Origin: Mannheimia sp. USDA-ARS-USMARC-1261
GTDB lineage: Bacteria > Pseudomonadota > Gammaproteobacteria > Enterobacterales > Pasteurellaceae
NCBI RefSeq assembly: GCF_000521605.1
Contig: NZ_CP006942.1
Location: 2,223,501 to 2,287,500, forward strand
Length of the DNA: 64,000 nt
Reading direction: 5' to 3'
Position 1 is the stretch's first letter. Each line of letters starts with the position of its first letter. The notes below the pieces were generated by a model, which searched no databases, was not told the DNA's origin, and saw nothing but the letters and a program-made list of their open reading frames with translations. The position numbers were made by a program, and so were the translations under genes. Positions 1 to 9,346 of this stretch are shown here, piece after piece.

Positions 1-54
1 ACTGATGAACATAAGATGATGTTTATAAAGGATTTTGTTTGCCAAAAGAGTTGA
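1..54 (+). CDS. IS256-like transposase, C-terminal fragment (continues upstream of window)
   Basis: The first reading frame gives TDEHKMMFIKDFVCQKS followed by TGA. This is the exact C-terminus of the transposase encoded at 59473-60382. Only 17 codons are visible, so integrity of the rest cannot be judged. Confidence 0.85.
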   Translation, partial: TDEHKMMFIKDFVCQKS

Positions 55-134
55 AAATAAAGCCATAGCAGACTCAAAAATGTCCACTATGGCTAGTTCA
101 TTGGGAAATCAGACTCAATTTTGTCCACTATCCC
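1..134 (+). mobile_element. 3' end of an IS256-like insertion sequence (cut by window edge)
   Basis: These 134 bases are identical, in reverse complement, to 59393-59526, the transposase-distal end of the complete element at the other end of the window. The segment carries the last codons of the transposase and the terminal repeat ending GTCCACTATCCC at 134. A second copy of the terminal motif lies 41 bp further in (from 69). The element ends 15 bp before the glyS stop codon, so it inserted directly downstream of glyS. The target duplication cannot be checked because the other end is outside the window. Confidence 0.9.
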
Positions 135-148
135 GAAAATTTTACAAG

Positions 149-2215
149 TTATTGTAATAGCGAGATGTCTGCCACTTGCAGGAACAAACCTTGCAACGTG
201 CTTAAAATCGCTAAGCGGTTTTGACGCAGTTTTTGATCTTCGGCATTGACCATTACGCCGTCAAAGAACGCATCGACCGGTTGACGTAAGTTCGCAAGTT
301 TATCAAGCACCGCGGTGTAGTCGCCGTTAGCAATCAACGGTTGAACTTCGGTTCTTAACGCTAACACGCTTTCCGCCAACGCTTTTTCTGCCGGCTCAAC
401 GCAAGCGGTCAAATCGATTTCGCCAATTGCAATATCCGCTTTCGCGAGAATGTTGCTGACACGTTTGTTCGCTGCGGCTAGGGCTTCGGCACTGTCTAAT
501 TCACGGAAGTGCGACACCGCACGCACACGAGCGTCAAAATCTGCTGGGCGAGTTGGGCGGCGGGCAAGCACAGATTGGATGACATCCACCGCAATGCCTT
601 CGCTCTCATACCACGCACGGAAACGACCGAGCATAAAGTCCACCACTTCGCTCACCACGTTTTGGTTAGTGAGTTTATCGCCAAATAATTTTGCTGATTT
701 TTCGACTAAATCCGTTAAATCAAGCGGTAAATTTTTCTCCACAATAATACGCAGAGAACCTAATGCCGCACGGCGTAGGGCGAACGGGTCGGCACTGCCT
801 TTTGGTGCTTGCCCGATACCGAAAATCCCCGTGAGCGTGTCGAATTTATCCGCCAATGCCACCGAGCAAGCCACGAGGCTGTTCGGCAAGTTGTCGCCCG
901 CAAAACGTGGCATATATTGTTCATTCAACGCCACTGCCACTTCTTCATCTTCGCCATCGTGACGGGCATAGTGCATACCCATTACGCCTTGGGTGTCGGT
1001 AAATTCAAACACCATATTGGTCATCAAGTCGCATTTTGACAGCAAGCCGGCACGTTTTGCTTTGGTTTGATCTGCACCGATTTGTGCCGCAATTTCACCC
1101 GCTAACGCTTCAATGCGAGCTGTTTTGTCACGCAATGTGCCGAGCTGTTGTTGGAACAACACGGTTTCAAGGCGTGGTAATTGGTCTTCTAATTTTTGTT
1201 TTAAGTCAGTTTTGAAGAAGAATTCCGCATCAGTCAAACGTGGGCGAACCACTTTTTCGTTACCTTCGATGATTTTGCTTGGGTCGTCCGGATTGATGTT
1301 CGACACAAAAATAAAGTGCGGTAACAATTTGCCGTCTTTGTCGTAAATCGGGAAGTATTTTTGGTCGCCTTTCATCGTATAAACCAACGCTTCCGCAGGC
1401 ACGGCTAAGAAACGTTCTTCAAATTTGGCGGTAAGTACGTTTGGATACTCAACCAGAGATGTTACTTCGTCCAGCAAATCTTCTTCAATATCCGCCACGC
1501 CGCCCAAAGCGGTCGCTTTTTCTTGGGATTTTGCAAGGATTAACGCTTTACGCTCATTGAAATCCGCCACCACAGAACCACGATCTTTCAGCAGTTGTGG
1601 GTATTGATCCGCATTGTCAATTTGGAACTCACGTTCACCTAAGAAACGGTGACCACGAATGGTACGGCCGCTCGCTACGCCTAAAATTTCGCCTTCAATC
1701 AGCTCCGCACCGAATAAAAGGGTAACGGTATGCACCGGACGCACGAACTGCTCGCTCTTATCGCCCCAACGCATTGTTTTTGGAATTGGCAAATTCGCCA
1801 GTGATTTAGCGATAATATCGACCAACAGATTTTTAGTCGGCTGACCTTCAATCACCGCACGATGCACCAGCCATTCGCCTTTGTCGGTTGCAATACGCTC
1901 GGCTTGCTCAACCGTGATGCCACAGCCTTTCGCCCAGCCTTCCGCCGCCTTAGTCGGCTTGCCTTCGGCATCAAACGCCGCCGACACCGCTGGGCCACGT
2001 TTCTCGATTTCTTTGCTCGGTTGAGCGTCCGCCAAACCCAGCACCTTCACCGCCAAACGGCGAGGGGCAGCAAACCATTCGACTTTCTCGAAAGTAAGCC
2101 CTGCTTGGGTCAGCTCTTGTTCAACATTCTCCGCAAATGCGGTCGCTAATTTTTTGAGTGCCTTCGGTGGCAACTCTTCTGTGCCGATCTCGGCAAGGAA
2201 GTTTTGTGTTGTCAT
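149..2215 (-). CDS. glyS: Glycyl-tRNA synthetase beta subunit
   Basis: This is the beta subunit of the bacterial alpha2beta2 glycyl-tRNA synthetase, which with GlyQ charges tRNA-Gly; in this family beta carries the HD-like and C-terminal anticodon-binding regions. The 688 residues match the usual length (about 689 in E. coli), and the N-terminus [15 protein letters not shown] is characteristic. GAGAAACA lies just ahead of the ATG at 2215. In most gammaproteobacteria glyQ and glyS are adjacent; here 2.3 kb containing a glutaredoxin-like gene and a restriction-modification pair separates them, all on the same strand. The methyltransferase stop codon is only 17 nt before this start, so glyS probably relies on readthrough from upstream. 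An IS end abuts the 3' side. Confidence 0.97.
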   Translation of the reverse strand: MTTQNFLAEIGTEELPPKALKKLATAFAENVEQELTQAGLTFEKVEWFAAPRRLAVKVLGLADAQPSKEIEKRGPAVSAAFDAEGKPTKAAEGWAKGCGITVEQAERIATDKGEWLVHRAVIEGQPTKNLLVDIIAKSLANLPIPKTMRWGDKSEQFVRPVHTVTLLFGAELIEGEILGVASGRTIRGHRFLGEREFQIDNADQYPQLLKDRGSVVADFNERKALILAKSQEKATALGGVADIEEDLLDEVTSLVEYPNVLTAKFEERFLAVPAEALVYTMKGDQKYFPIYDKDGKLLPHFIFVSNINPDDPSKIIEGNEKVVRPRLTDAEFFFKTDLKQKLEDQLPRLETVLFQQQLGTLRDKTARIEALAGEIAAQIGADQTKAKRAGLLSKCDLMTNMVFEFTDTQGVMGMHYARHDGEDEEVAVALNEQYMPRFAGDNLPNSLVACSVALADKFDTLTGIFGIGQAPKGSADPFALRRAALGSLRIIVEKNLPLDLTDLVEKSAKLFGDKLTNQNVVSEVVDFMLGRFRAWYESEGIAVDVIQSVLARRPTRPADFDARVRAVSHFRELDSAEALAAANKRVSNILAKADIAIGEIDLTACVEPAEKALAESVLALRTEVQPLIANGDYTAVLDKLANLRQPVDAFFDGVMVNAEDQKLRQNRLAILSTLQGLFLQVADISLLQ

Positions 2216-2232
2216 TTTGTTTCTCTATAAAT

Positions 2233-3162
2233 TTATCTAGATAAATAATCAGGTTTTGTTTCAAAAAGTTTTAATTGCACATTATGATTTTTTATAGGAA
2301 GTTCATTTTCTATATGGTTAAAATTACTTACTATAGCTTCTACCATAGGATTACGATTTTTTTCTTTTGCTCCAATATGGTAAAAATGCTCTCTATTCTT
2401 TATATCAAATTTCTTCCAAAATATATCAATATATTGATTTGTACGATAATCATTGTGATCCCAAGTAGATAATATAAAACGGGCTGGAGTATTTTTTAAA
2501 ATATCAAATAAATCACACTCATCTTCTTCAGACCATGAATTAAAGTAATCTACATGTCTGTCAATATAAGGGGGATCGCAATAAACTATATCTTGTTCTT
2601 TCGCCATTGAGATGGTTGTCCTAAAATCTTGACAAATAAATTCAAAATCTTTGATTTTTAACAACTCTTCAATAAATGAAATCTGATTTATTATTTTTGT
2701 AACATAAGCCTGTGCAAATCTATTTGGCTTTCTGCAAAAAGGTACATTGAACTCACCTTTACGATTAAATCTGATCATTCCATTAAAACAAGATCTATTT
2801 AAGAATAAAAAATCAAGTGGCGATTTCTTATCGTTAAATCTATCTCTAATATAGTAATAATGATTTTCTCCATTCTCTAATAATAAGTTCCCTTCTCTAA
2901 TCAAGAACTCTTTAGCAATAAATGAAGATATACTACCATTAGAAATAGACTTGTAAAAATTTATTAAATGAGGATTTGTATCACAAAGTATCGCCTTTTT
3001 AGGTGCCAAATTAAAAGCAACAGCCCCTGTTCCCATAAATGGCTCAATCCATGTTCCATTAAAATTAGGGGGAATATACTCTGAAATCCAAGGTATAAGT
3101 TTAGTTTTAATTCCTTGAGATTTGATAGGTGGAACACTAACTTTCATTTTTGTTATTTCCAT
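2233..3162 (-). CDS. EcoRV-like type II DNA adenine-N6 methyltransferase (predicted GATATC)
   Basis: This is a D12/Dam-class adenine methyltransferase: SAM motif FMGTG at residues 42-46 and catalytic DPPY at 196-199. It resembles M.EcoRV along its length from memory, including [13 protein letters not shown] near the N-terminus, [13 protein letters not shown] in the middle and HVDYFNSW after DPPY. M.EcoRV modifies GATATC and the adjacent gene is EcoRV-like, so the same site is inferred. The start is uncertain: ATG at 3162 has AGGAG only two bases upstream, while an internal ATG at 3147 gives the N-terminus closest to M.EcoRV. It overlaps the endonuclease gene by 26 nt (11 nt from the internal start). 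The DNA is visibly more AT-rich than glyS/glyQ, which suggests acquisition by transfer. Confidence 0.93.
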   Translation of the reverse strand: MEITKMKVSVPPIKSQGIKTKLIPWISEYIPPNFNGTWIEPFMGTGAVAFNLAPKKAILCDTNPHLINFYKSISNGSISSFIAKEFLIREGNLLLENGENHYYYIRDRFNDKKSPLDFLFLNRSCFNGMIRFNRKGEFNVPFCRKPNRFAQAYVTKIINQISFIEELLKIKDFEFICQDFRTTISMAKEQDIVYCDPPYIDRHVDYFNSWSEEDECDLFDILKNTPARFILSTWDHNDYRTNQYIDIFWKKFDIKNREHFYHIGAKEKNRNPMVEAIVSNFNHIENELPIKNHNVQLKLFETKPDYLSR

Positions 3163-3985
3163 TACTCCTATTGTTTTTATTAACTATTAAATCAACATCT
3201 CCTTTTCTATATTGCACAAAATCTTTTAAATTTGTTATTGTTTTATATTTATTATTTTGTTTGATTTGTATCTTTTTATAGTTTATCCAATAGTCATCGA
3301 ACCATTCTTCCCCTAATTTAGAGAACATCCCATTTCCATTAATAATATCCTCTATATTATTTATACTTCCTATATTTGCAGTATTGCCACTTCCTGATTT
3401 ATCACTAGCAATTTTCCATTTCTCAACCACAAAGAATTGGAAATTAGCAATAACAGATGAAATGGATTTTAATTTATCTAATGTGTAGATCTTAGTTTCA
3501 TCTATATCTCTTGACGAAGTTCTATCATAAATGATACCTAGGCAATAATGTCCTTTATAGCTGTTGTATGGAAATTGAATGTTTTTAGTGCTTTGTCTAT
3601 CGGTAAAATAAGCTCCATGGGAACCTAATGTAAATCCATTGCATAAGTAGGGCTTTTTAGGATTTCTATAGGTGGTTTTAAAATCAACTGCAAATCGAAT
3701 ATTCTCATCAGATTTAGAAACAAAAGATATGTCAGGATAATAGTTTTGATGTTCAGGTAATACAATCTTATAGTCATTCTCTTCTGCAAACTTTAGGATT
3801 AAAGGAAAAAGATGTATTTCTAAAACTTTAGATACAATCTTTGTATCAGCAGAGATTGTATAGATATTTTTATAAGTATCTATAAACCCTTTTATTGACC
3901 ATTTCCCATCGTCATCAGAAATTTTTTGTTGTAATGTAGATACAAAGGTCTGTAATGCTTTTTCAAAAACTTGTTTGGTTTTCAT
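3137..3985 (-). CDS. EcoRV-like type II restriction endonuclease (predicted GATATC)
   Basis: The product is 282 aa (EcoRV about 245) and aligns with R.EcoRV at the key places. The PD-(D/E)XK centre is P84-D85 ... D101-F-K103, with E56 at the place of EcoRV Glu45. The Q-loop equivalent is HQNYYPD (79-85). The DNA-recognition loop reads [12 protein letters not shown] (197-208), against AGSGNTTNIGSI in EcoRV. Conservation of that loop makes GATATC the best prediction, cut by a homodimer in the presence of Mg2+. The N-terminus and the Asn/Ser-rich C-terminus (about 20 residues running into the methyltransferase gene) are longer than in EcoRV. It is upstream of and overlaps its methyltransferase gene; I see no controller (C) gene. 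Confidence 0.92.
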   Translation of the reverse strand: MKTKQVFEKALQTFVSTLQQKISDDDGKWSIKGFIDTYKNIYTISADTKIVSKVLEIHLFPLILKFAEENDYKIVLPEHQNYYPDISFVSKSDENIRFAVDFKTTYRNPKKPYLCNGFTLGSHGAYFTDRQSTKNIQFPYNSYKGHYCLGIIYDRTSSRDIDETKIYTLDKLKSISSVIANFQFFVVEKWKIASDKSGSGNTANIGSINNIEDIINGNGMFSKLGEEWFDDYWINYKKIQIKQNNKYKTITNLKDFVQYRKGDVDLIVNKNNRSNGNNKNES

Positions 3986-3995
3986 TTAATTATCT

Positions 3996-4168
3996 CTATT
4001 TATAACAACAGCTTTCGCCAACTTCTTGCTTATGTTTTGCTAGCCACTCTGAATAAAGTTCCATTTGGCTTGCATATGAATCTTCGAAAGATTGAATTAA
4101 CTGTGAAATTTCGTTCACAAATTTAGTATGGGCATTAGCTATAACAAGATAATTTTTGTCTCACCCAT
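3996..4168 (-). pseudogene. Broken small ORF of unknown function
   Basis: A minus-strand frame open from about 4157 down to a TAG at 3996 encodes a protein-like stretch ending ELYSEWLAKHKQEVGESCCYK but has no start codon. An ATG at 4168 lies one frame away; adding one base to the A5 run a few codons downstream would join the two into an ORF of roughly 56 codons. It ends about 10 bp before the endonuclease start. I do not recognise the family. It could be a decayed gene of the glyQ-glyS interval or part of the incoming restriction island. Confidence 0.4.
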
Positions 4169-4211
4169 TGTTATCTCATTTTGCAAAATTTCCGCTAAAT
4201 TTAACCGCTTG

Positions 4212-4472
4212 TTAGCCAAAAATCCCTTTTAATTCAGCCAAATCTAACACCACTTTATCCCCTTCCAACAGCAACGCCGGAATGCCAATATAGCCGTTAG
4301 CTTTGGCGTTATCAAATGCGGGGTGGCTGTCACGCAGGCGTAAAAACGGTTTTAGGGTTGAACCGCCTTTGGTAATGTCGCACTCGTCAAATTTCATGCC
4401 CAAACGTTCTAATTCTGCGACAAATGGGGCGGTGTCAGGACACCAGTGGGCGAAATATAAAATCGGTTTCAT
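4212..4472 (-). CDS. Glutaredoxin-like thiol protein, CPDT type
   Basis: The 86-residue product has a single glutaredoxin/thioredoxin-like fold signature. The N-terminal strand is followed by HWCPDTAPF, placing a monothiol CPDT motif at residues 11-14, and GIPALLL supplies the cis-proline turn. It probably acts as a small cytoplasmic thiol-disulfide or glutathione-dependent protein; the substrate is unknown. It lies downstream of glyQ on the same strand, with a perfect palindrome between them, and may be co-transcribed with it. Composition matches glyQ better than the AT-rich restriction genes, so it is likely an older resident of the locus. Confidence 0.75.
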   Translation of the reverse strand: MKPILYFAHWCPDTAPFVAELERLGMKFDECDITKGGSTLKPFLRLRDSHPAFDNAKANGYIGIPALLLEGDKVVLDLAELKGIFG

Positions 4473-4486
4473 TATAAATCCCTATC

Positions 4487-4514
4487 GTAGGGGCGAATTG
4501 CAATTCGCCCCTAC
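4487..4514. repeat. 28-bp perfect palindrome between glyQ and the glutaredoxin-like gene
   Basis: The half-site GTAGGGGCGAATTG is followed immediately by its exact reverse complement. Its very GC-rich arms stand out in AT-rich DNA. Palindromes of this type (GGGGCGAATTG arms) occur dispersed in many bacterial genomes, so it may be a REP/MITE-like unit; it could also act as an mRNA stem-loop. There is no T-run directly after it in the minus direction, so it is a poor intrinsic terminator. Confidence 0.75.
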
Positions 4515-4528
4515 ATTTATCGCACAAA

Positions 4529-5437
4529 TTATTTTTTACAACCTGGGAACCCTAACGCTTCACGGCTCGCATAGTACGCTTCGGCAACACCTTTGGTTAA
4601 GGCACGAATGCGTAAGATATAGCGTTGGCGTTCAGTTACCGAAATTGCTTTGCGAGCGTCTAACAAGTTAAAGCTGTGAGCCGCTTTTAAGATGCGTTCG
4701 TAAGCCGGCAGCGGTAACGGTTTTTCTAAGCCTAACAGGTATTGTGCCTCTTTTTCGTACTGTTCGAAACATTGGAATAAGAAATCCACATCGGCGTATT
4801 CGAAGTTGTAGGTGGATTGCTCCACTTCGTTTTGGTGGAACACATCGCCGTAGGTGGTTTTGCCCAGTTCGCCGTCAGACCAAACAAGGTCATACACCGA
4901 ATCCACGCCTTGAATATACATCGCCAAACGCTCTAAGCCGTAGGTAATTTCGCCTGTTACCGGCTTACATTCTAAGCCGCCGACTTGTTGGAAGTAGGTA
5001 AATTGGGTAACTTCCATACCGTTCAACCACACTTCCCAACCTAAACCCCACGCACCCAGTGTTGGGTTTTCCCAGTTGTCTTCCACGAAACGGATGTCGT
5101 TTTGGGTTGGGTCGAAGCCAAGCATTTTCAGGCTCTCAAGGTAAAGTTCTTGAATGTTGTCCGGCGACGGTTTGATCACGACTTGGAATTGGTAGTAGTG
5201 TTGCAGGCGGTTCGGGTTTTCGCCATAGCGACCGTCTGTCGGACGGCGGGACGGTTGCACATAGGCAAACGCCATCGGCTCAGGACCTAATGCACGCAAA
5301 CAGGTCATCGGGTGCGAAGTACCTGCCCCCACTTCCATATCAAAAGGTTGAACCACAGTACAACCTTTGCTTGCCCAGTAATCTTGCAGGGCTAAAATCA
5401 TTCCTTGGAAAGTTTTTACATTAAATTTTTCGCTCAT
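4529..5437 (-). CDS. glyQ: Glycyl-tRNA synthetase alpha subunit
   Basis: This is the catalytic alpha subunit of the tetrameric glycyl-tRNA synthetase (class II), 302 aa against about 303 in E. coli. The N-terminal [19 protein letters not shown] and the motif [19 protein letters not shown] are diagnostic. It works with GlyS (149-2215), which lies downstream on the same strand but separated from it by a glutaredoxin-like gene and a restriction-modification pair. It diverges from the cytochrome gene at 5625; an uptake-type word (AAGCGGTC) lies at about 5492 in the shared intergenic region. Confidence 0.98.
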   Translation of the reverse strand: MSEKFNVKTFQGMILALQDYWASKGCTVVQPFDMEVGAGTSHPMTCLRALGPEPMAFAYVQPSRRPTDGRYGENPNRLQHYYQFQVVIKPSPDNIQELYLESLKMLGFDPTQNDIRFVEDNWENPTLGAWGLGWEVWLNGMEVTQFTYFQQVGGLECKPVTGEITYGLERLAMYIQGVDSVYDLVWSDGELGKTTYGDVFHQNEVEQSTYNFEYADVDFLFQCFEQYEKEAQYLLGLEKPLPLPAYERILKAAHSFNLLDARKAISVTERQRYILRIRALTKGVAEAYYASREALGFPGCKK

Positions 5438-5545
5438 TACTATTTACTCTTTAATTTGAAAAACGGTAGAAAAATGCTGGTTATTATAGCCTGTAAGCGG
5501 TCATTTTTTGGGATTTTTTTGCAAAAATTTTATAAAAGCGGTTTT

Positions 5546-5559
5546 ATGATGTAAATCAA
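5546..5559 (+). promoter_or_regulatory. FNR-type box upstream of the oxide-reductase operon
   Basis: ATGATGTAAATCAA matches the FNR consensus TTGAT-N4-ATCAA at 9 of 10 defined positions. A -10-like TATAAC follows at about 5586-5591. A start site near 5594 would place the box centre at about -41.5, the class II activating position. This fits anaerobic induction of the downstream genes. Confidence 0.6.
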
Positions 5560-5624
5560 CACTTTTTTGCTCAATTTGTGTAAGATATAACCTAGTTTTC
5601 TTGTCTGATTTAAGTGTGGGGTTT

Positions 5625-6245
5625 ATGATGAAATCATTATCGAAAATCGTTCTCTACCTATTGGGGTTACTCACGCCAATACTCTCTTTTGCCAGCCCAA
5701 CAAGTTACACCACTGAAATTATCCCCTTATTTGCCGATAAAAATTTAACGCAAAAAATCGGTCAGTTAAAAGCAGGAGCTGAAATTAAGCTAGTGCAAAC
5801 AACGGCAAAAGCCTCCGAAATTGAGCTAAATTTATGGCGAAAAACTAAAGGCTTCGGGCGAATTTGGTATCACGATTTTGCTAAAAATATTACCGATGCT
5901 GTCTTTGAAAAATCTTTTATCAGCAATAACCCACCATTAGATATTTTGGCAGATAAAGAAGATCCGAACACAGGCTTAATCTGGCAGAGGGTAAAAATGA
6001 AAGTATGGGTGGAAAATTCAGAATTTACCCAAGATTTAACTGATTTCTGGGCAAACGCACAAAATACTTATAAAACGGAGTGTAGTGTTTGCCACAAACA
6101 GCGTGATACCAAAATGCACGATGCAAACGAATGGATTGCTGTATTTAACGGTATGGTTGGCTTTACTGATATGGATGAAGCCACGCAGAAACAAGTGCTT
6201 CGCTATCTTCAAATGAATGCTTCTGATGCCAATTCCACAAAATAG
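5625..6245 (+). CDS. Periplasmic mono-haem c-type cytochrome resembling the C-terminal domain of TorC/TorY
   Basis: The start is the ATG at 5625 after GTGGGG, giving 206 aa with an N-terminal signal peptide (hydrophobic stretch about 8-23, ending SFAS). One haem site, C153-S-V-C156-H157, precedes a Met-containing helix (NGMVGFTDMD) that could supply the distal ligand. Residues 30-130 form a beta-rich SH3-like region. The layout matches only the C-terminal lobe of the pentahaem TorC/TorY cytochromes, with endings like LRYLQMNASDA; the tetrahaem NapC-like membrane part is missing. It lies 12 bp upstream of the molybdoenzyme gene and is presumably its electron donor. How electrons reach it from quinol is not shown here. 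Confidence 0.8.
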   Translation: MMKSLSKIVLYLLGLLTPILSFASPTSYTTEIIPLFADKNLTQKIGQLKAGAEIKLVQTTAKASEIELNLWRKTKGFGRIWYHDFAKNITDAVFEKSFISNNPPLDILADKEDPNTGLIWQRVKMKVWVENSEFTQDLTDFWANAQNTYKTECSVCHKQRDTKMHDANEWIAVFNGMVGFTDMDEATQKQVLRYLQMNASDANSTK

Positions 6246-6257
6246 AGAGGAAAGATT

Positions 6258-8738
6258 ATGCTACATTCTCGCCGTCAGTTTTTAAAAAATATGTCGATTA
6301 TGGCTGGTGCATTTGCAATGCCGAATTTCCTTGTTCCTCGTGAAGTAAAAGCCAATAGTACACCCGTAAGTGATTGGAAAATCACAGGTTGTCAGTGGGG
6401 GGCTGTGCGTGCCAGAGTGGAAAATGGACGAGTAACTGAAATCAAGCCTTTTGAGTATGATAAACACCCGTCTGAAATGATTAACGGCATTAAAGATCTA
6501 CTTTATAGCGAAGCTCGTGTGCGTTATCCAATGGTGCGTGTGGATTGGCTTAAAAACCGCCAAAACAGCAATCGTACACAGCGTGGCGATAATCGCTTTG
6601 TGCGTGTGAGCTGGAAAGAAGCATTAGATTTATTCTATGAAGAGCTGGAACGTATTCAAAAAGATTACGGACCTTGGGCGTTACATACGGCGAATGTGGG
6701 TTGGCGTTCTTCCGGGCAGTTCCACAGTTGCGGAAATCATATGATTAGAGCCATTGCGATGCACGGCTCAAGCGTTAGTTCGGTAGGTGATTACTCCACA
6801 GGTGCAGGGCAAACCATTCTGCCTTATGTGCTAGGCAGTACAGAGGTTTACTCGCAAGGAACATCTTGGGAGATTATTTTAAAAGAGACGGAAAACCTGA
6901 TTTTCTGGGCAAGCGACCCGGTGAAAAATTTACAAGTGGGTTGGAACTGCGAAACTCACGAATCCTATGGATATTTAGAGCAACTCAAACAAAAAGTAGC
7001 GGAGAAAAAAATCAATGTGATTTCTATTGATCCGGTTAAAAGCAAAACTCAAAATTTCTTAGGTTGCGATCAACTTTATGTTAATCCACAGGCAGATATG
7101 CCGTTTATGCTGGCAATTGCTCACACTTTATATGAAGAAAATTTATACGATAAAGCTTTTCTTGATGTCTACACTTTAGGCTTTGAAAAATTTGTGCCTT
7201 ATTTATTGGGCGAAACAGAAGATAAAATCGAAAAAACACCTGAATGGGCTGCTCCAATTTGTGGTATTTCTGCGAATAAAATCCGTGAATTTGCCCGTAT
7301 GCTGGCAGGAAAACGTACACAGCTGATTTTCGGCTGGGCAATTCAACGCCAACAACACGGCGAGCAGCCTTATTGGATGGGAGCAGTACTGGCAGCAATG
7401 TTAGGACAAATCGGCTTGCCGGGCGGTGGAATTAGTTATGCTCATCACTATAGCTCGATTGGTGTTTCCAGCTCCGGTGCAGCAACGCCCGGTTCTTTCC
7501 CGTCTAACCTAGATGAAGATCAAAAACCAAAATACGGCAATAAAAACTATAATGGTTACAGTGAGGTTATTCCTGTTGCTCGTGCCACAGACTCTTTACT
7601 ACACGCAGGTGAAACCATTGATTACAATGGCAAGAAAATTGTTTACGCTCCCTATAAAATGGCAATTTTCACAGGTTGCAACCAATGGAGCAGACAATCT
7701 GATCTCAACAAAATGAAAAAGGCATTCCAACAACTCGAAACGGTGGTTACTATCAACTACAGTTGGACGGCAACTTGCCGCTTTGCCGATATTGTGTTGC
7801 CTGCTTGTACTCCATTTGAGCGAAACGACATTGATACCTACGGCTCATACAGCAATAGAGGTATTATTGCGATGCAAAAACTGGTTGAGCCGATGTATGA
7901 ATCTCGCCCTGATTTTGAGATTTTCAAAGATTTATGCAGTCGTTATGGCGAAGGAAAAGCAGGGGAATATTGCCAAAACCTTGATGAAAAAGGCTGGCTA
8001 AACCGCTTATATACCGAATGTCGCCGAGCTAATCGAGGCAAATTTGAAATGCCAAAAACCTTCGATGAATTTTGGCAAACGGGCTTTGTGCTGTTCCCTG
8101 AAGGCAAGGCTTGGGTTCGGCATAAAGATTTCCGAGAAGATCCTGAACTGCACGCATTAGGCACACCATCGGGTTTTATTGAAATTTACAGCACTAAAAT
8201 TGCCAAATATGGCTATGATGACTGCAAAGGACACCCAATGTGGTTCGAAAAAGCAGAACGCTCACACGGCGGACCGAAATCGGATCAATATCCTTTCTGG
8301 TTACAATCGTGCCACCCCGACAAACGTTTGCATTCACAGCTTTGTGAATCAAAAAGTTTACGTGAAACTTACAGCGTACAGGGCAGAGAACCATTTTATA
8401 TGAACCCGCAAGATGCAGAAAAATTAGGCATTAAAGATGGTGATTTAGTGCGGGTTTTTAATGAGCGAGGACAAGTTTTGGTGGGAGCGGTACTGTCAGA
8501 CAACTTCCCCACCGGCGTGGTTCGATTACAAGAAGGGGCTTGGTATTCACCTGTTGATGAAACCATCGGTGCATTAGACACCTACGGCAGCCCAAACACG
8601 CTCACTCTGGATATTGGCTCATCTAAACTCTCTCAAGCAACTTGTGTAAGCACCTGCCTAGTGAATGTAGAAAAATGGCAAGGCGAAGCCCCAGCACCGA
8701 ACGGTTTTAGCGGAGCGATTGAGGTAGAGCGTTTATGA
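6258..8738 (+). CDS. torZ: Tat-exported molybdopterin N-/S-oxide reductase (TorZ/MtsZ/BisC family)
   Basis: This is an 826-aa periplasmic oxidoreductase of the DMSO-reductase family using bis-MGD molybdenum. The N-terminus has a twin-arginine signal (SRRQFLKN, residues 4-11) followed by a hydrophobic stretch. DYSTGAGQ supplies the serine Mo ligand (Ser180) typical of TMAO, DMSO and biotin-sulfoxide reductases, and there is no N-terminal 4Fe-4S cysteine motif. The C-terminal dinucleotide-binding domain includes [12 protein letters not shown]. Likely substrates are TMAO, DMSO or methionine sulfoxide; Haemophilus MtsZ of this family reduces methionine sulfoxide, and sequence alone does not decide. 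It sits between its cytochrome and chaperone genes, with an FNR-type box upstream. Confidence 0.9.
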   Translation: MLHSRRQFLKNMSIMAGAFAMPNFLVPREVKANSTPVSDWKITGCQWGAVRARVENGRVTEIKPFEYDKHPSEMINGIKDLLYSEARVRYPMVRVDWLKNRQNSNRTQRGDNRFVRVSWKEALDLFYEELERIQKDYGPWALHTANVGWRSSGQFHSCGNHMIRAIAMHGSSVSSVGDYSTGAGQTILPYVLGSTEVYSQGTSWEIILKETENLIFWASDPVKNLQVGWNCETHESYGYLEQLKQKVAEKKINVISIDPVKSKTQNFLGCDQLYVNPQADMPFMLAIAHTLYEENLYDKAFLDVYTLGFEKFVPYLLGETEDKIEKTPEWAAPICGISANKIREFARMLAGKRTQLIFGWAIQRQQHGEQPYWMGAVLAAMLGQIGLPGGGISYAHHYSSIGVSSSGAATPGSFPSNLDEDQKPKYGNKNYNGYSEVIPVARATDSLLHAGETIDYNGKKIVYAPYKMAIFTGCNQWSRQSDLNKMKKAFQQLETVVTINYSWTATCRFADIVLPACTPFERNDIDTYGSYSNRGIIAMQKLVEPMYESRPDFEIFKDLCSRYGEGKAGEYCQNLDEKGWLNRLYTECRRANRGKFEMPKTFDEFWQTGFVLFPEGKAWVRHKDFREDPELHALGTPSGFIEIYSTKIAKYGYDDCKGHPMWFEKAERSHGGPKSDQYPFWLQSCHPDKRLHSQLCESKSLRETYSVQGREPFYMNPQDAEKLGIKDGDLVRVFNERGQVLVGAVLSDNFPTGVVRLQEGAWYSPVDETIGALDTYGSPNTLTLDIGSSKLSQATCVSTCLVNVEKWQGEAPAPNGFSGAIEVERL

Positions 8739-9310
8739 TGCCATTAGCAAAAGAAGAAAAGCTACTACTGCTGCAATGGTTGCGTAATCTGCTCGCACGA
8801 GAACTCTCAAATGAGCAGTTACAAGCCTTACAAGCGGTCGAATTTCAACAATTTTTTGCATTTCTGGCTGAAATTGGCTTTGCCCCCCAAAGCAAAGCCT
8901 TAGTGGAGGAAATTCAAAAGCTCGGCTTATTTGAAAATCCACGTTTAGAATTAGCTGCTGATTTCGCCCAATGCTTTTTGCTTGAAGGCAGATCCTCTGC
9001 TCTACCCTATGCTTCCGCTTATTTAACTGATCCTACTCTCTCCGAAAATTTAGCGAAAATGGATCGCTATTTAGATCGCTTCAAACTCCAACTCAACCGA
9101 GAAACCAACGAACCTAGCGATCATCTCGTAGTGTATTTGGAAGTTTTGATCCAACTTATTGAGCAAAACAAGCACCAAGAAGCGAGTGATTTCATCAAAA
9201 ATCAACTGCTGACTTGGCTACCTCAGCTGGCAGAAAAAACGGAAAAGACGAACATCACAACAAGGTTTTACCCGATTTTGGTTCGTTTTTTGTTGGATGT
9301 TTTGAGATAA
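8735..9310 (+). CDS. torD: TorD/DmsD-family molybdoenzyme chaperone
   Basis: The 191-aa, almost wholly helical protein has the TorD-family look: N-terminal [11 protein letters not shown], a central [10 protein letters not shown] loop and a C-terminal [20 protein letters not shown] helix pair. Members bind the Tat signal of their partner reductase and hold it for cofactor insertion. Its start overlaps the reductase stop by 4 nt, implying translational coupling. An uptake word (ACAAGCGGTC at about 8832) is inside the gene and encodes part of QAVEFQQFF. Confidence 0.82.
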   Translation: MMPLAKEEKLLLLQWLRNLLARELSNEQLQALQAVEFQQFFAFLAEIGFAPQSKALVEEIQKLGLFENPRLELAADFAQCFLLEGRSSALPYASAYLTDPTLSENLAKMDRYLDRFKLQLNRETNEPSDHLVVYLEVLIQLIEQNKHQEASDFIKNQLLTWLPQLAEKTEKTNITTRFYPILVRFLLDVLR

Positions 9311-9312
9311 CA

Positions 9313-9345
9313 AAATTCCCTCAAAGCTTATCTCTGAGGGAATTT
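9313..9345. terminator. Bidirectional terminator between torD and the pseudoazurin gene
   Basis: AAATTCCCTCA pairs perfectly with TGAGGGAATTT across an 11-nt loop. It lies between the convergent genes ending at 9310 and 9347. Confidence 0.75.
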
Positions 9346-9346
9346 C

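Noticed and set aside
450..2149. Plus-strand ORFs opposite glyS
   Set aside because: They are shadow frames of a fully conserved gene, with no ribosome sites and no recognisable domains.
4303..4671. 122-codon plus-strand ORF across the glyQ/glutaredoxin gap
   Set aside because: It runs antisense through two conserved genes and the palindrome; no family resemblance.
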